From Amylostereum areolatum (taxonomy: Eukaryota; Basidiomycota; Agaricomycetes; Russulales; Stereaceae): a stretch of DNA of 64,000 nt. The notes beneath the pieces are model-generated. The model saw nothing but the letters and a program-made list of their open reading frames with translations, had not been told where the DNA came from and did no database searches. The stretch lies in the NCBI GenBank assembly GCA_012932865.1, contig SAXG01000051.1, forward strand, positions 62,001 to 126,000, in the 5' to 3' direction. The position numbers were made by a program, and so were the translations under genes. Positions 21,651-33,265 of the stretch are shown in pieces. Position 1 is the stretch's first letter; each line of letters starts with the position of its first letter.

Positions 21651-24600
21651 ATGGCTCCAGGCTTCTTGGGTATCTTCTCCAAGCGGGACCAGGCCAAAGC
21701 AGCCCGGAAGCAATACAACGACTCCGATGAACGTTGGTTGAGTGTCCCCTCGAGCGCGAAGAGCACCTCGGGCGCGAGTGTGGCAGACTCGTCCGAGCTC
21801 CATGGCTCAGAATTTTCGGCAGAGACAGAGTACGTCGTCGCAGACGCCAATTCTCCAGCTCTACCCAACAATATCAACGCCAGTGCACCCCCGTCCTCGA
21901 AGCTCAAAATTCCCTTTCGTCGACGGAAGCTCTCGTCGTCTGCCATGTCTTCCTCCAGCAAGGTCGATCTGCACGACTATTCGCCGCCACCACCCCTTCC
22001 CGCCAAGCCGTCCTATACGTCCTCCTACTCCGACCACGATTCACTAAGGCCACCCCCCGCTCGCTCGGCCATCTTCTCCAACAATTCAGACCTACGCGGC
22101 GGAATATCCACTCATTCTCTCCCACACGCCCATCACTTGCGGCAGAATTCAAACGACACAAATATTCACCACGAAACCTCGAGCAATCCCGATTTCCGAT
22201 CCGCCCCCACCACTCCCGCCGCGTCGAAATCCAAGAACAATGCACCCAAGTCGGGGGGACTCTTCTCCTGGGCCCGCTCGCGCTCGCGCCCACCGGAAGC
22301 GCCCCAGTCCGCTCCTCCCCCTCCTGTCCCAAAGGACGACTCGTTTAACCTTAAGTCCTTCCGCCATGTCACTCCTGGAACGGAATCCCCACTCCCCGAG
22401 CGTCCCCCTTCATCCCTCTCTACCTATCTTCCTCCAGCTCGACCTCGACCCCGTGGAGAAAGCGTCGCCAGCGACTCCTCTCAGAGGATATCCGTTGCAG
22501 CCTTCCGCGAAGCGCAGGCCCGCCGCAGCACAGCCAATTCTCCAGTCCCCTCTTTCAGACCCGAAATGCCTAGACCAGAGACTCCAAAGCTTAGTTCTGC
22601 CCCTCCTGGCCGCCCCCGTTCATCGACACTAGGCGTGCTCGACCCCAGTCCCATGGCCCGTGGCCAGCCTATCCGAAAAGCCTCCTCCCCACTGTTTCCC
22701 AGCTCGGGCGGCTCAAGCAGCTCAGAATCGTCAGAATCGGGGAGAATCGGATTCAGATGAGGATCCAACTCTTCGCCCGTCGAGGAAGAGGACGATCACT
22801 GGCCGCTCAAGCAAATCACAATCCGAGCTCGGCCATCGGACCCAACCACGGTCGCCTTTTGCGTCACCGCCGATTCCCACCTCGTCACAGGTTTCGGGTA
22901 ATGGCCCCAACGCTCCTACAGAGGTGCGAGGCAGGCCTGCGGCGCCCTCGCAAGGTTCTCGATCGGTCAGCGCTTTCTCCAGTAGAACGCGCGCCTCTCA
23001 GTCGACGTCCGCCCTCGTTCCCTCCGCCGCCGCCAAAAGGGCGTCTCAGATCATTCAGATGCCACCTCCCGGTAGGTATTTCGACCTAGTAATATGTTCC
23101 TCGCTAATCTATGGCCCTCAGCACCGAAGATGCCAATTTCTTCATCGGCACCTCTCCCCCCTCGCCCATCCTCGTCTTCATCGGAATCTAGCTCGTCTGA
23201 CGATTCAGAAGACGATGCGCCACTGGCCTCGTTCATGTTGCCCTCTAGGCCAAGCAGCGCTAACTCTGGAAACCTGCGCATGCCAGCGAAACCTCTCGTG
23301 GACATCAGCGACCTCAAGATGCCAGTCCCGAGACGGACAATTGACAACGCTGAGCCTGGCGCCGGATACAAGTCGGAATGCTAAACCTCCGCCTCCTGTC
23401 AAGACCAAAACGGTCGATGACACACTTCCTCAGAGGGCTCGGAAAACATCCCTCGGTATCAGTGATCGGCTTGCCCAGCTGGCCGCTGGTGCCAACTCAG
23501 CATCTCGCCGGCACCTACTCAACAGTCATCTAAGGATCCCTCCCCGTCTATCACGACGCAGCCACGTACCGCGTCGCCAGGCCTTATGGAATCACGGTCC
23601 AAGTCTCCGGGCCCTATGCAGCCGCGATCCAAGTCTCCAGGTCCTGGTAATTCGCGGTCTAAATCACCAAGCCCTCTGCAACCCCGGTCGAAGTCCCCTG
23701 GTCCTTCACAACTTCCACCCACTCGCGCTCAACCTCGTCGACCCGAATTGAAGCTTGCGAATTCTTCCTCGTCGCCTCACTCGTCCTCGTTCTCCAGTGC
23801 ATCTTCCGATGTTAGCACTCCCATTATCCCCACTCCCATCCGCGAACGTCCGACACAGGCAGGGTTCTCCGTCACGTCCCGCCCCTTGTCGCATCACAGC
23901 ACGGGATCCGTCGGTACTATCACTGCATTCGAACGCACGGCCCCGCCTAAGGATGCAACGGGGACATCTCGGCCTACCATCCGCATGGTCCGGGGATCGT
24001 CCGCGAGCGAAACGTCGTCCGACAACTCCCTTCCGCGACCTAGTCCCAAGCCCGCATCCACAAGTCCCCGCGGGCCAACCGCCACGATCGTATCGAAGGT
24101 TGCCACGAGCAATTTGAACGCGCCTGCGCCTCCTCGCAAACCGTTCACTCCTGCGGCGCGAGATAACAGTCCCGCTAGCTCGACCGGTGGCTCGAGCAGC
24201 AGTCGCATGCCGCCAACGCCTAGGGACGGCAGCGAACTCGGCACACCGTCCAGCGCGCAGACGCGGGAGTTCTTCCCAAGAGAAGGCTGGTCACAAGAAA
24301 CGAGCCAGCGTAACCTTTGCGGACGATCTCATGGGAGAACTAGGACTGGGAAAGCCTTCTCCGCGTGAAGATGAGCACAGCCGCTGAACAGAAGCGGAGG
24401 GATCGAAGGACGGGGGGAGGCTAAGGCGGCTATCGAGGTACGTTTTCCTGCCATGTTTTGTTACATTGCGCGGTGATGTTGAACGGTTTCGTCCTCTAGT
24501 TCGGCAAAGTTGTCAATGGCAAGGGTCCTATTCCCGACGATGACGACGACGAGCCTATGCGCCCAGCTCTTCCCCGTCTGAACATGGGTGGTAACGTGTC

Positions 24601-25432
24601 CTTCCCTGGCCAATGGGGCGCACCCGCCTCTGCAACCTCGCAGTCATTCGGCAACATGCCAGGAGGCATGAATATGCCCATGGGCATGGACATGAACATG
24701 GGCATGGGTATGAACATGGGCATGGGCATGAACATGGGCATGGGTATGAACATGAACATGAACATGACGGATCCCATGATGCTCGCCGCACATCAACAGG
24801 CCATGCTCATCGCGAAACAGACTTATCTCCAAGCCGTCGCGCAACAAGCCATGCAGATGGCCGGAGACGAGTGGGAGCGTGGGTCCACAGTGAGCGGGTG
24901 GGGCGGTGGCGGCGGCGGCGGCGGCGGCAGCGTTGTTGGAGGTAGCATGCCGATGCCTGGCATGAACATGGGGATGTTCCCGGGGAATTTCGGGATGGGG
25001 ATGGGAATGGGCAGCGGTGGCAGCGTTGTCAACGGCGGCATGGGCGGGGGATGGTCCGGCGGGAGCATGATGTTCCCTTCGGGTCCGAGGTCGATGTATG
25101 CGGGGAGCGTGTACGCTGGGAGCGAGGTGGGGGGCCCGAGTGCAGGGTGGGGGTCGAGGAGCGCGTATGGGGACTCGGGCGCGCCGCCGAGGGACAGGTC
25201 GTCGAGGGCTATCAGGCAGGGCAACATTCCGCCTGTGCCGTTGCTACCGGCTAGTGCTTCGTCTCCCGTGGGGACGAAGAGGGAGGGCCCTCGGGCAAGG
25301 ACGATGACTGCTCCTTCGAGCGGTGGTGGCGGAGGAGGGGGAGGTGGTGGTGGTGGTGGTGGTGGTGGGAAGAAGAAAGGCCCCTTGATAGGCGTCGTGT
25401 CGCCACCATCAAGTTGGAGGGGCCCTTCATAA
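21651..25432 (+). CDS. Unknown Ser/Pro-rich, low-complexity protein with Met-Gly-Asn and poly-Gly repeats
   Basis: Starts MAPGFLGIFSKRDQAKAARK and continues as a long disordered protein: proline-rich (PPPPLPAKP), Arg/Ser clusters (SWARSRSRPPE), then tandem SKSPGP repeats (QPRSKSPGPMQ, about 23585-23710). A basic block KKRASVTFADDLMGELGLG follows, then a Met-Gly-Met-Asn repeat and a run of about 17 glycines near the C-terminus (SSWRGPS). No catalytic domain seen; the SH3-ligand-like PxxP and SP sites suggest a scaffold regulated by phosphorylation, which is inference. The frame switches near 22740, 23360, 24278 and 24412 without loss of composition; most switches sit at runs of G, C or A. Two introns are supported: one near 23072-23121 and one near 24440-24499. 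Confidence 0.6.
24663..24770 (+). repeat. Coding minisatellite (Met-Gly-Met-Asn units)
   Basis: Repeats built from ATGGGCATGGG and ATGAACATGGG triplet pairs encode alternating Met-Gly and Met-Asn. The array is uninterrupted in frame within the low-complexity protein gene. Such arrays are prone to length change between strains. Confidence 0.85.
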
Positions 25433-26512
25433 GCGTGCGTCTCTATCCCTTCTCGTGTTGAAGTTTGGTGCACTTATCTGTTACTTCTCTTTTCTCCAAA
25501 GGCCCCGTGGTCGCGGGAGTGTGTAGGTTACACGGTGATGGGTATTTATTCTAGACTTTCTTCTCCTCGACGCATCGCTAGGCTCGAAGGATAATCGGCT
25601 TTTACTCTTTCTTCTACTCCTCTACTTCAAGCTCATGTTTTTTTCTTATCATTTTCTTTAGAGACATTCATTACGCACGCATGGGTACATACAGCTGTTC
25701 CTGTTCGGACATTTCTTGTGGTTTTGGTCGATACCATTATTGGCTTTCGTTTCCCCCACTCGGCCGCTGCCTTCTGTATAACCTCCGCTGGCATTTGCAT
25801 CGCATTACCATCCTCTCTTCTCTTGGTCTCTCGTTCCCTCTCGCCCCGGGATCCCTGGCTCCGATCAAGCTCTCGTTCTACCTCTCTCTACACTCCATCT
25901 CCCCATCGTACTGTGATATCATAACGCATACCAAATCGCATACTACCACGCTATCTGCTAAGCTATCCCGTTCCCCTCAATCTGACGTTGTGCCCTATGT
26001 CGTCGCGAGTTGGGTCGTGGTCATACGAGCGGAGCAAACCTTGTACAATGTACGTTTTCCCGATTCCATATCCTTTTCATCTTGGGTTGACTGTCTTACT
26101 GTTATGCAGTAGCATTCGGCGGTCACTCGTTGCATCTCCTTCGCTCATCATCATTCCCGGTGTAGGGTATTGATGGTGTTAGTGAAACGACTGGTCCTCT
26201 TTTGCTCTGAACGTGTACCGTTTTTTGTTTGCGTTCTCGGCATCTCGCTCGTTCGCGGTCCAGGCTAAGGTGTGTTTTCTACACATCTACACCGCTTTGT
26301 GGCGTTACTTATTGTTTGAGATAGTGACAGGAACAGGATGTCACGCGTTCTAATTCTCTATTTAAGAGCTCCGCTTCGAACTTGTGGCGAGTCGTCCACT
26401 GGTACTCCTCTTTCTTCCCCTCACCCCTTCCACTTCTCCGTCGCACAGACATAGGAACTAGCCAGGTCCCTATCATCTCTGGATACCGCCGCCACCGCAA
26501 TCTCTCTTCGGA
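25433..26512. other. Intergenic, no gene recognised
   Basis: CT-rich plus-strand sequence following the stop at 25432. Short open frames exist but show no conserved motif or consistent splice structure. Confidence 0.45.
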
Positions 26513-26720
26513 ATGGATGTCATCAAGAAGTACAATATTCAGCCGCAACCAACAGCTTTGGTATGTACAACATGGCACGGGTTCAACACTACTTGATACC
26601 ATTCTCCCCCGAATCGTAGAAAGGATACGAGATCATCGACCCCGCTCACCCAAATTACAAGGCGCTTGGACATTATCATAAACGGGGAACATCTTCTGTA
26701 CGCCCTCGCGGAGGCTCATG
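26513..26720 (+). CDS. Possible two-exon small protein (about 49 residues)
   Basis: ATG at 26513 opens MDVIKKYNIQPQPTAL, then a GTATGT donor follows in phase 0. After a TAG acceptor near 26619 the frame reads KGYEIIDPAHPNYKALGHYH and KRGTSSVRPRGGS and stops at 26718-26720. The splice junction is clean and the peptide looks protein-like (charged, Tyr/His-rich), but I recognise no family. It could equally be the 5' end of a larger decayed gene. The minus strand just downstream (26830-26700) also reads a protein-like frame with a stop. Confidence 0.3.
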
Positions 26721-27493
26721 ATTGCATTTAGACCAAGAACGGAGTAATGACCTTCGAACTTAAGCTTTTGAGTGGCGAAATTGTCAATGTGATGTTGACT
26801 CAAGTGAAGTTACGCGACGACATCGACGTTGGCAGGGTCGTGAAGGTTCGCAAGTGAAGTGCCGCGGCGGAAGATACCACAGTCTCCTGCCCAGCACACG
26901 TCTGAGCAGTAATGTGAGAGGACCACGGGAATCTGGTGCAAGGGTGTACAATACAATAGTTTTGCTGACGTGCTCAGCTTACTCGAAATTCAATGATTGT
27001 GGCTATCCGATGGTTATCCTTAGCCTTCGAGTCCCCCCATTGAGTAAGCTCGACTCTTCCGTACGCTGAAGCATGGGCTGGCCAGCACTGGCAGGGCTTT
27101 CCTGAGTCCCGACAGAATTCACGAGATCATGTACCCACGGGTGGCCCCTAGCCCCCGCCATTCATTGAAGACTGCTATAGGACCACACCTTGTAATCTAT
27201 CTATCTATCTATCTATCTCTGAGTTATTTCTGCGTTCTGCGTCTGCATATCCGCCTGGGTTTCCGATAAGGATTCAATATTCAGGAACGACAGGAAGTAG
27301 TTATATCTGTGACTCTGTGTACACAGTGTACGTACTTAGGTAACTCAGGGGATTCATAACATCAGTACACTTTTCGAACGGAGATTGATCGGAGTATCAA
27401 TGGACAGCCGCCGACTGTCGTTCCGTCGAAGTTCAAAGTCAACGTTCAACCAGCCAGGATTGCAGATCGCCACAGGACAGACCAATAGACGGC
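26721..27493. other. Intergenic with ATCT microsatellite
   Basis: No supported gene. At 27195-27218 there are six perfect copies of ATCT. Confidence 0.6.
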
Positions 27494-29065
27494 ATGAGCT
27501 CTGGAGATGATACTGACCTAGGGGTAAGCACAATCATCTAACTGACCTCATTTCTACTACTTACACGACCGCTGTGGCCCCGTAAGGTGCGTCTCCCAAA
27601 TTCGTGGCAAAGTTGGAAAGATATCAATAAGATGAGCCCGGAATGGTGTCAACCATGGGAGACCTTGCGCCCTTTCTTCCTCAGTCACGGATACGATCTC
27701 TATAAATATGACCAAAAGACTATGGCCAACCCAACTTCAAACAGACTCGGGTCACCGGCGCTTGACTCTTTTGGGCTCTACGGGGATCGTGGGGAGGGTT
27801 TCAAATGCTATATGGCCAGGGTTAGTGTTGCCTCTCCCACCTTTCCCGTTGGTTCTCATGTTTCTTAGGTCACCATCGTCTTTGGTGCTCGCGATAGGTA
27901 TGACACCGGCTTCCGCCTCCAAATGTCCACATGCTCAGCGCCGACCGTCGACTTTAGATTGAATCGAGACGTCGTCATAAAGGTTGTCTCAAAGGGTGAA
28001 GAAAATATACATGAATTCGATATCCTGCAACTGCTCAACTCGGAACCCCTCAAATCCGACCCTCAGAACACGACGGTTCCAATCTTGGAGTTCATACAAT
28101 TTCAAGATTGGACTTTCGCAGTCATGCCATACTGCGACGATTCCTTCGACCCTCCTATGTTGAATGCTGAAGAATGCCTTGATTTCTCCGAACAACTGCT
28201 GACAGTGCGATCCCATTCACTGTAGACAACCTAAGTCGTTTGCTAACTTGGCTATTGACCCTTGCAGGGGCTGTCTTTCTTGCACAAGAATAGGATTGCG
28301 CACCTGGTACCACTCCACCCCCTTCCCCGCAGAACGGCCATTTACGCACGAATTTGAACAGGACATATCGTATGAGAAATATACTCATCAACCATCATGG
28401 AAAGATACCTCCAAGCGTATTCCTGGATCTCTCCTCAGCAGATCGGCCAGCTCTGGCCTCCACCAGGAATTTCGGATCGACCTTCCCTGTGCGCTATCTT
28501 ATTATGGACTTCGGGTACTCTCAGTCGGTTTCCTCCCTTCGCTCCCTTTGACGAAATTGCTGGATGGACCCTATGGACGACAAGCACGGCCGCGAGCACA
28601 AGGCGCCCGAAGTAAGCCACGCCCGCTTTGATCCCTTCGCAGCAGATGTGTATCAGACAGCACGGCTCTTCTATAGCTGGTTTTACGTCAGTGGGTTTCT
28701 TCTGCTTTTTGAATGTCCTGGTTGACGATGCGGGAGGTGGATAGTATGTGAACTTCCCGATATACCAGGTTATCTCGAACTTCTACAAGACATGACATCG
28801 TTCTACCCTCCTGACCGGCCTTCAGCTGCGGCATCGCTTGAGAGGCTCCTGCCGCTTGCGCACCCAACTTCCGGAGGAGAAACGCTTCGAGCTTGTGGAT
28901 GGGCTGGAGCCTGGCAACTGGTGGCCCATAGTTCAAAGGCCTTTTTGGCGCACATTGCGTGAGATCTTTTTGACGCGTGGGTTTTCAATTGCAGCCCAAT
29001 ATATGCTTGTAATCGCAAAGGATCAGTGCGTACCAGCTGTTCTGGACTTTTTCCATAGTGTCTGA
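27494..29065 (+). pseudogene. Small PKL-type protein kinase, copy A, probably broken
   Basis: Exon 1 is MSSGDDTDLG, spliced to VRLPNSWQSWKDINKMSPEW. Kinase landmarks: DVVIKVVSKG (the ATP-binding Lys), HEFDILQLL (helix C Glu), GLSFLHKNRIAHL, then the catalytic loop, IMDFGYS (magnesium motif), HKAPEV and FDPFAADVYQTARLFYSWFY. Three lesions are visible. An extra base near 28378 shifts the frame inside the catalytic loop, between DISYE and NILINHHGK. A TGA stands in frame near 28551, shortly after DFGYS. A further shift lies near 28850. Since its paralogue at 39.7-41.2 kb has a single-base shift too, some of these may be assembly errors; the stop is harder to explain away. The catalytic loop is D-x4-N with no His-Arg before the Asp and no Lys after it, a divergent form seen in fungal-specific kinases. 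Confidence 0.65.
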
Positions 29066-29985
29066 CGTCTTGGTTGACAGCTTGACCTCGTTGTCGCGTC
29101 GACTCGTCGGGATCATTACCTCGAATGTCTCTATAAAATAGGATTTCGGACGCCTTGTCTGGTGGCTCTTACGCAGGGACTGCTTTGTATCTTGTCGAAT
29201 ATCGTTGGAAAGGAATTTACGGATCTAATATCTAACCTCGAACCGGGCTCAGCGCGCAACGTTCAATGCTTTCATCATGCGCCCCTTTCACGCCTGCTCC
29301 CCCCCACTTCCACACGGTAGGACATCACTTGATATGTTCATACGTATCTGTTTTCCGCCATGACCGTCGCGACCTAACTCGATAGTACTCACAACACGAT
29401 CATCCAGGCCGACGGTATGCGGGAATAGCACCTTTATAACGTGTTCAGAAATCTAAAGTGCAGATTCTGCGTCACGCCTCAATCATTTAACCAGTGGACG
29501 TCGTCCGGAGGGCTGCTGAAGGATCTAAAGCGCTGAGTGTTCGTCCTAGTTCGGGTATGTTCAGGCTATCTATGAAAATGGACGGACTTTCCTCGACGGT
29601 GAGACAAGTGTCCATTTTACCGGCACAACCGAAGCACAAACCGACAAAGCAAGGTACAGAGCGAGGATGAGAGCGAAACTGAACGAGACGAGAACCGAGA
29701 ACCGAGAACCGAGAGCCAGGAACCTGTACAAGAGCGAAAAGTAGTATGTGAAACTCGAAAACAATGAGAGAAACACATAGTCATGAGGGGCTACGTGATG
29801 TCATAGTGCGCATCTATGACATCACCTAGCCCTCATACCCATGTGTTGAGAAAGGGAGGTAGTGCGAGAGAGGGAGGTAATGCGAGAGCGAGAGGAAAAG
29901 CGAGACAACAGTAAAGAAAAATAACAGTACACGGACGAGACACGGAAGGAAGAAGAAAAACTACCGAGTCCAACGGAAAGCTTAC
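29066..29985. other. Intergenic between kinase copy A and the membrane-protein gene
   Basis: No gene recognised. Contains repeated GAGAACC units near 29690-29715, a 76-bp hairpin at 29772-29847, and purine-rich GAGAGGGAGG runs at 29850-29910. The 3' ends of the two flanking genes converge here. Confidence 0.5.
29772..29847. repeat. 76-bp hairpin-forming inverted repeat
   Basis: Left arm AACACAT..CATGAGGGGCTACGTGATGTCATAG, right arm CTATGACATCACC..AGCCCTCAT..ATGTGTT, with the centre TGCGCAT. About 33 bp on each side pair with only a few mismatches. It lies between two converging 3' ends; it might be a tiny MITE or a transcript hairpin. Confidence 0.75.
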
Positions 29986-32339
29986 CTATCTAAGTGGTAG
30001 GATCCCGTTGAAATATGTTGTCCCCGAAGGGGACACAGTTCCTTCCCGGACATGGAAGGGGGGAGGGACCATCTGTGGGGGCGCACCGTAAGGAGTGCGC
30101 ATGTCCTGCGTCGGGGGCGACGACTCTGCCATATACATCGGCTGTCCTTGCACAGTGGAATATCCGGGTGATATTGGGGCCATGGGCAGCGGCGGATACG
30201 TCGGCAACGGGGCGTGCATGTGCATCGGCATCCCGCCGAAGGATGGGGGCATTCCTAGGAAGGCGGGTGGAAGAGGACCGTTGGGCGCGAAGGGTGTCGG
30301 TGGGGGCATCGGGGCGTACTGGTGGGGGAACGGCGGCGGCGGGTTCATGAACTGGTTCAGTGGCGGTGGCGCGTGATACGGCGCTACCAGAGGGCCGTTC
30401 CAGCGCCCTTGTCCGACATCATGCCTTTGTCCGTACTCGTACCCGTATCCCTGGCCGCGTCCATACCCGTACTTGTTTCCGTACCCGTACCCGTTTCCAT
30501 AACTAGGCTCATTGATACCAGGAGGGGGTCCCGGATACTCGCCGTTGTGGTTCGAAATGCGAGGGTGGAATGGGGGACCCATAGACGACGGCATGTACTG
30601 GGCCGAAGGAATAGGCCCCGACATCGGTGGATGGGGCAGCCTCGGTGTTCGACGGTCGTATATGTTCCTGTTCTCCTCCTGCCATTGCTGATGCGGACGA
30701 TAGAACTCTCGGCCAGCCTGGTATGGGTCCGAGGAAGGCGTACCGATGTCGACTGAAGAGTTGTAGCTGCTGTAGTCCGGAGCGGTCTCCGAGGGGCCCG
30801 CCGTAGCACTTTCCCAGTGGTGTAGAGTGGCCGGTGTGGGGGATAGTGCGTCCAAGGTGCAATCCACCACGTTCATGGGGTTTGCGCTACCAGTGGCCTA
30901 ACGTGGAAAAAATACTTAGCATGCAACATTGATAAAAGGCGAAGATACTTACCGAAAGTGGTTGAAGGGTGCCGTCCGAAGTGGTAGAGTCCTCGCCAAG
31001 TGAGGACGTCTCGCCGAGTGTCTGGGTCTCCCTGCCTTTGCCTTTGTCAACCGCTGAGGTGAGTCCTTGCAACTCCATCTCCATTGGTTCCGGGGACTCT
31101 GAGAGCGGCAAGGACGTGATGCGCGTCAAGCCGGGGAGGGCCACGATGACGGCGGGGACGTCAGTGGTGGGCTTCATGCTGGAAGAGACCGATGGAGATG
31201 AGGTATAAGTCTGGGGAGGAGAGACTGCGGTGGAGCCTTGAGCAGGCGCGATGTTGTGCTCAGGTGGGAAAGCGGCGGGGATGGTAGGCTGCGAGATCGC
31301 TTCGACAGTGGCGGTCTCAGCTGCGAAGTCCTCGGGAGTGGCGACTTGCGTGGGCTCGACGTCTGTTCCACGCCTGGCTCGTGCGAGATCGACGACTGCT
31401 TCTACAGGAACCTCCGTACCGACGGTGACCTGTGCAAATTCTGCTAGCCGCGACGCTGCTTGCGCAGGAGCAGCGTCGCGGCTAGCAGTAGCCTGCACAG
31501 GATCCCCGTTCTGTTCAGTGGTAGCCCCGGAGCCTGTGCAACCTCGACGATCGTCTCTTCTTCGACCTCGACCACGACTTCGATTCCCGGCTCCGGCTCT
31601 GCATCCAGAGGTTCGGCGGCGGCATCCTGCACAGGCTCGATAACCATTTCCGTGGCGTCCTCGACGGGAGCTTCCTCCGCGGCTTCGGCATCCACTTGGC
31701 CGACATCCTGTGCGATTTCCGCGAGTTCAAGCTCGATGTCGCCTTCGATTTCCGCATCCGCCTCTAGTACCGCGACCACAGGCGCTGGAAGCATAAGACC
31801 GGCGGCAGCGACAGGGACTGTGGGGAGGGGAGCGGGTGGGTTATACCCGGGGGACGCTGGGACCAGATCATACTACACGGAAGGGGGGGGGGGGGGGTAA
31901 GTATGATTTCAGATAGGTGTGGCGGAATGCTTACCTGGTTTTTCGTCGCGCACGCGTAGCCGATGTAGATGACCAACGTAAACCCGATCTGCAATCACTA
32001 TCCTTTAGAAAGAAGCCGAGAAATGAAGGGGATTAGACCTACTGCGAGGAATAGAAGGAGGGCCGCCATGACCACGCTCTCCACGGACGCCACAGGCTTT
32101 GTCGGGATGTGGCCCGTCGCCCTTTGAGACGGGAACACGAGTGGCGAGGTGCGTGCAGGTGTTGGGTCGATGAGATAAATGGAGCGTGTGGGAGCCGGGA
32201 GTATGAACATGTTTCCGAAGAACTCCTTCGAGCAGGAAATAGCAGGCGTGGAAAGTCTCTTCAAGATCTGAAAACCGGATGGTGAAAAAACCGCCATAAG
32301 AACGCCGACGGCGCCGATGATGAGTTGGAACCAGAGCAT
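29986..32339 (-). CDS. Unknown membrane-anchored protein with long acidic and Pro/Tyr/Gly-rich tail
   Basis: From 32339 the protein starts MLWFQLIIGAVGVLMAVF (first TM or signal anchor), then STPAISCSKEFFGNMFILPA. A second TM spans an intron (VVMAALLLFLA then IGFTLVIYIGYACATKNQ). After a further intron with a 15-C polypyrimidine tract the tail begins YDLVPASPGYNPPAPLP. It continues as an acidic Ala/Glu/Val region (EIEGDIELELAEIAQDVGQV), a Thr/Ser/Pro region, and a Gly-Tyr-Asn-rich and Pro-Met-rich end (GYGYGNKYGYGRGQGYG) to the stop. One frame break near 31524 falls in a CCCC run. No family recognised. The upstream small gene at 32.7-33.3 kb could instead be its 5' end. Confidence 0.55.
31441..31488. 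repeat. Perfect 20-bp inverted repeat inside coding sequence
   Basis: CTGCTAGCCGCGACGCTGCT at 31441-31460 is followed after 8 nt (TGCGCAGG) by its exact reverse complement at 31469-31488. On the minus strand it encodes the quasi-palindromic peptide TASRDAAPAQAASRLA. A 20-bp perfect, GC-rich stem in an exon could stall polymerases and would form a strong hairpin in the mRNA. Confidence 0.95.
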
Positions 32340-32732
32340 GGTGCTCAAGTCCGTATGATAGTAAGTGTTTGAGGGCCGATGGACGATGTTCTTGAGCGAT
32401 GAGGGTTGTGGCGGTCAGTAGCAGTCAGAGGCGGAAAGTTAAAGCAATTTCATCAATCTGGACAAGGTTTAAAAGCAAGCATCACCACCGATCTCCCGGG
32501 CCCCTCCTCCCCTTAGAAGATCTCCCGATCCAGCTTTCACCACGATGTCCCTCGAAAGTAGAACAAAAATGCCAGCCCCCTTGACCATCTTCTGACGGGG
32601 ATAAAGATCCAGCAGAATTACGAGAGAACGATTACAAGGACGCGTGATGGTGACGATGGAAGCGGCGCATTGTTCTGTGTGTCTTGTGGACAGATAAGTA
32701 CATCACGACGACTAGTGGACTCCTAGAGATGT
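32340..32732. other. Spacer upstream of the membrane-protein gene
   Basis: All minus-strand frames are closed by stops through most of this interval, so it is either promoter and leader of the gene at 29986-32339 or a long intron linking it to the exons at 32.7-33.3 kb. Confidence 0.4.
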
Positions 32733-33265
32733 CTAGGGACCACTCACAATAACAACGGGAGGCCACAACGCACCTAGGGACGAATGGAACGCGTCGGGCC
32801 CAGCGACAGCCTAAAAGGGAACTTAGCCATTAGAATGATAACAAAAAGACAGGGACGTACGGGAGTGGGTCTCGAGGGTCACAACCTGCACAGTAGCACG
32901 AGGACGCGCGCAGAATACAAGCGTGATGAGTTATAAATTACAATTACCCTACTGATGGTTTGAAGGTCACGATAGCGAGGAATAGCATCGGCGGAGTACC
33001 CATAAGACCCACAAGGCCCTTTACTGATGGAAAACAAGGAAACTCAGAAGCGCAAAGAAAAAATACAAGAGATCTCTCCGTGCAACTTGTAGATCCCAGA
33101 ATCCCGAAGCTCCCTTGTGATGATAGGGCGTACAAGAACAAAATAAGGGCATGCGTATGAAGAGGATTGGGATGTATTTGCGGGAATGCGGTCGCTGAAA
33201 AGATGTGCATAATGGTGGATGTAAAACTCGCCTCAGTCTGAGTGAAGCTCACCGTCGCTTGCCAT
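32733..33265 (-). CDS. Possible small single-TM protein (about 53 residues), or 5' exons of the next gene
   Basis: ATG at 33265 gives M-A-S-D and a GTGAGC donor after 13 nt. The acceptor before 33023 (TTTTCCATCAG) restores VKGLVGLMGTPPMLFLAIVT, a good TM helix, then FKPS. A GTAGGG donor and TTTTAG acceptor lead to AVAGPDAFHSSLGALWPPVV, and the frame stops at 32733. All three junctions keep phase, which is unlikely by chance. Alternatively GTGAGT after VVI is a donor and the exons belong to the membrane protein downstream. No family recognised. Confidence 0.4.

Noticed and set aside
21651..25432. Programmed ribosomal frameshifting as the cause of the frame changes
   Set aside because: Too many shifts in both directions, no shared slippery heptamer, and most sit at plain homopolymers; assembly error is simpler.
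24823..25473. 216-codon minus-strand frame rich in proline
   Set aside because: Shadow of the poly-Gly and Met-Gly repeats on the plus strand.
26690..26850. Minus-strand protein-like frame (GHYSVLGLNAIMSLREG)
   Set aside because: Interrupted by a stop and not joined to any convincing exon; might be a gene relic but cannot be supported.
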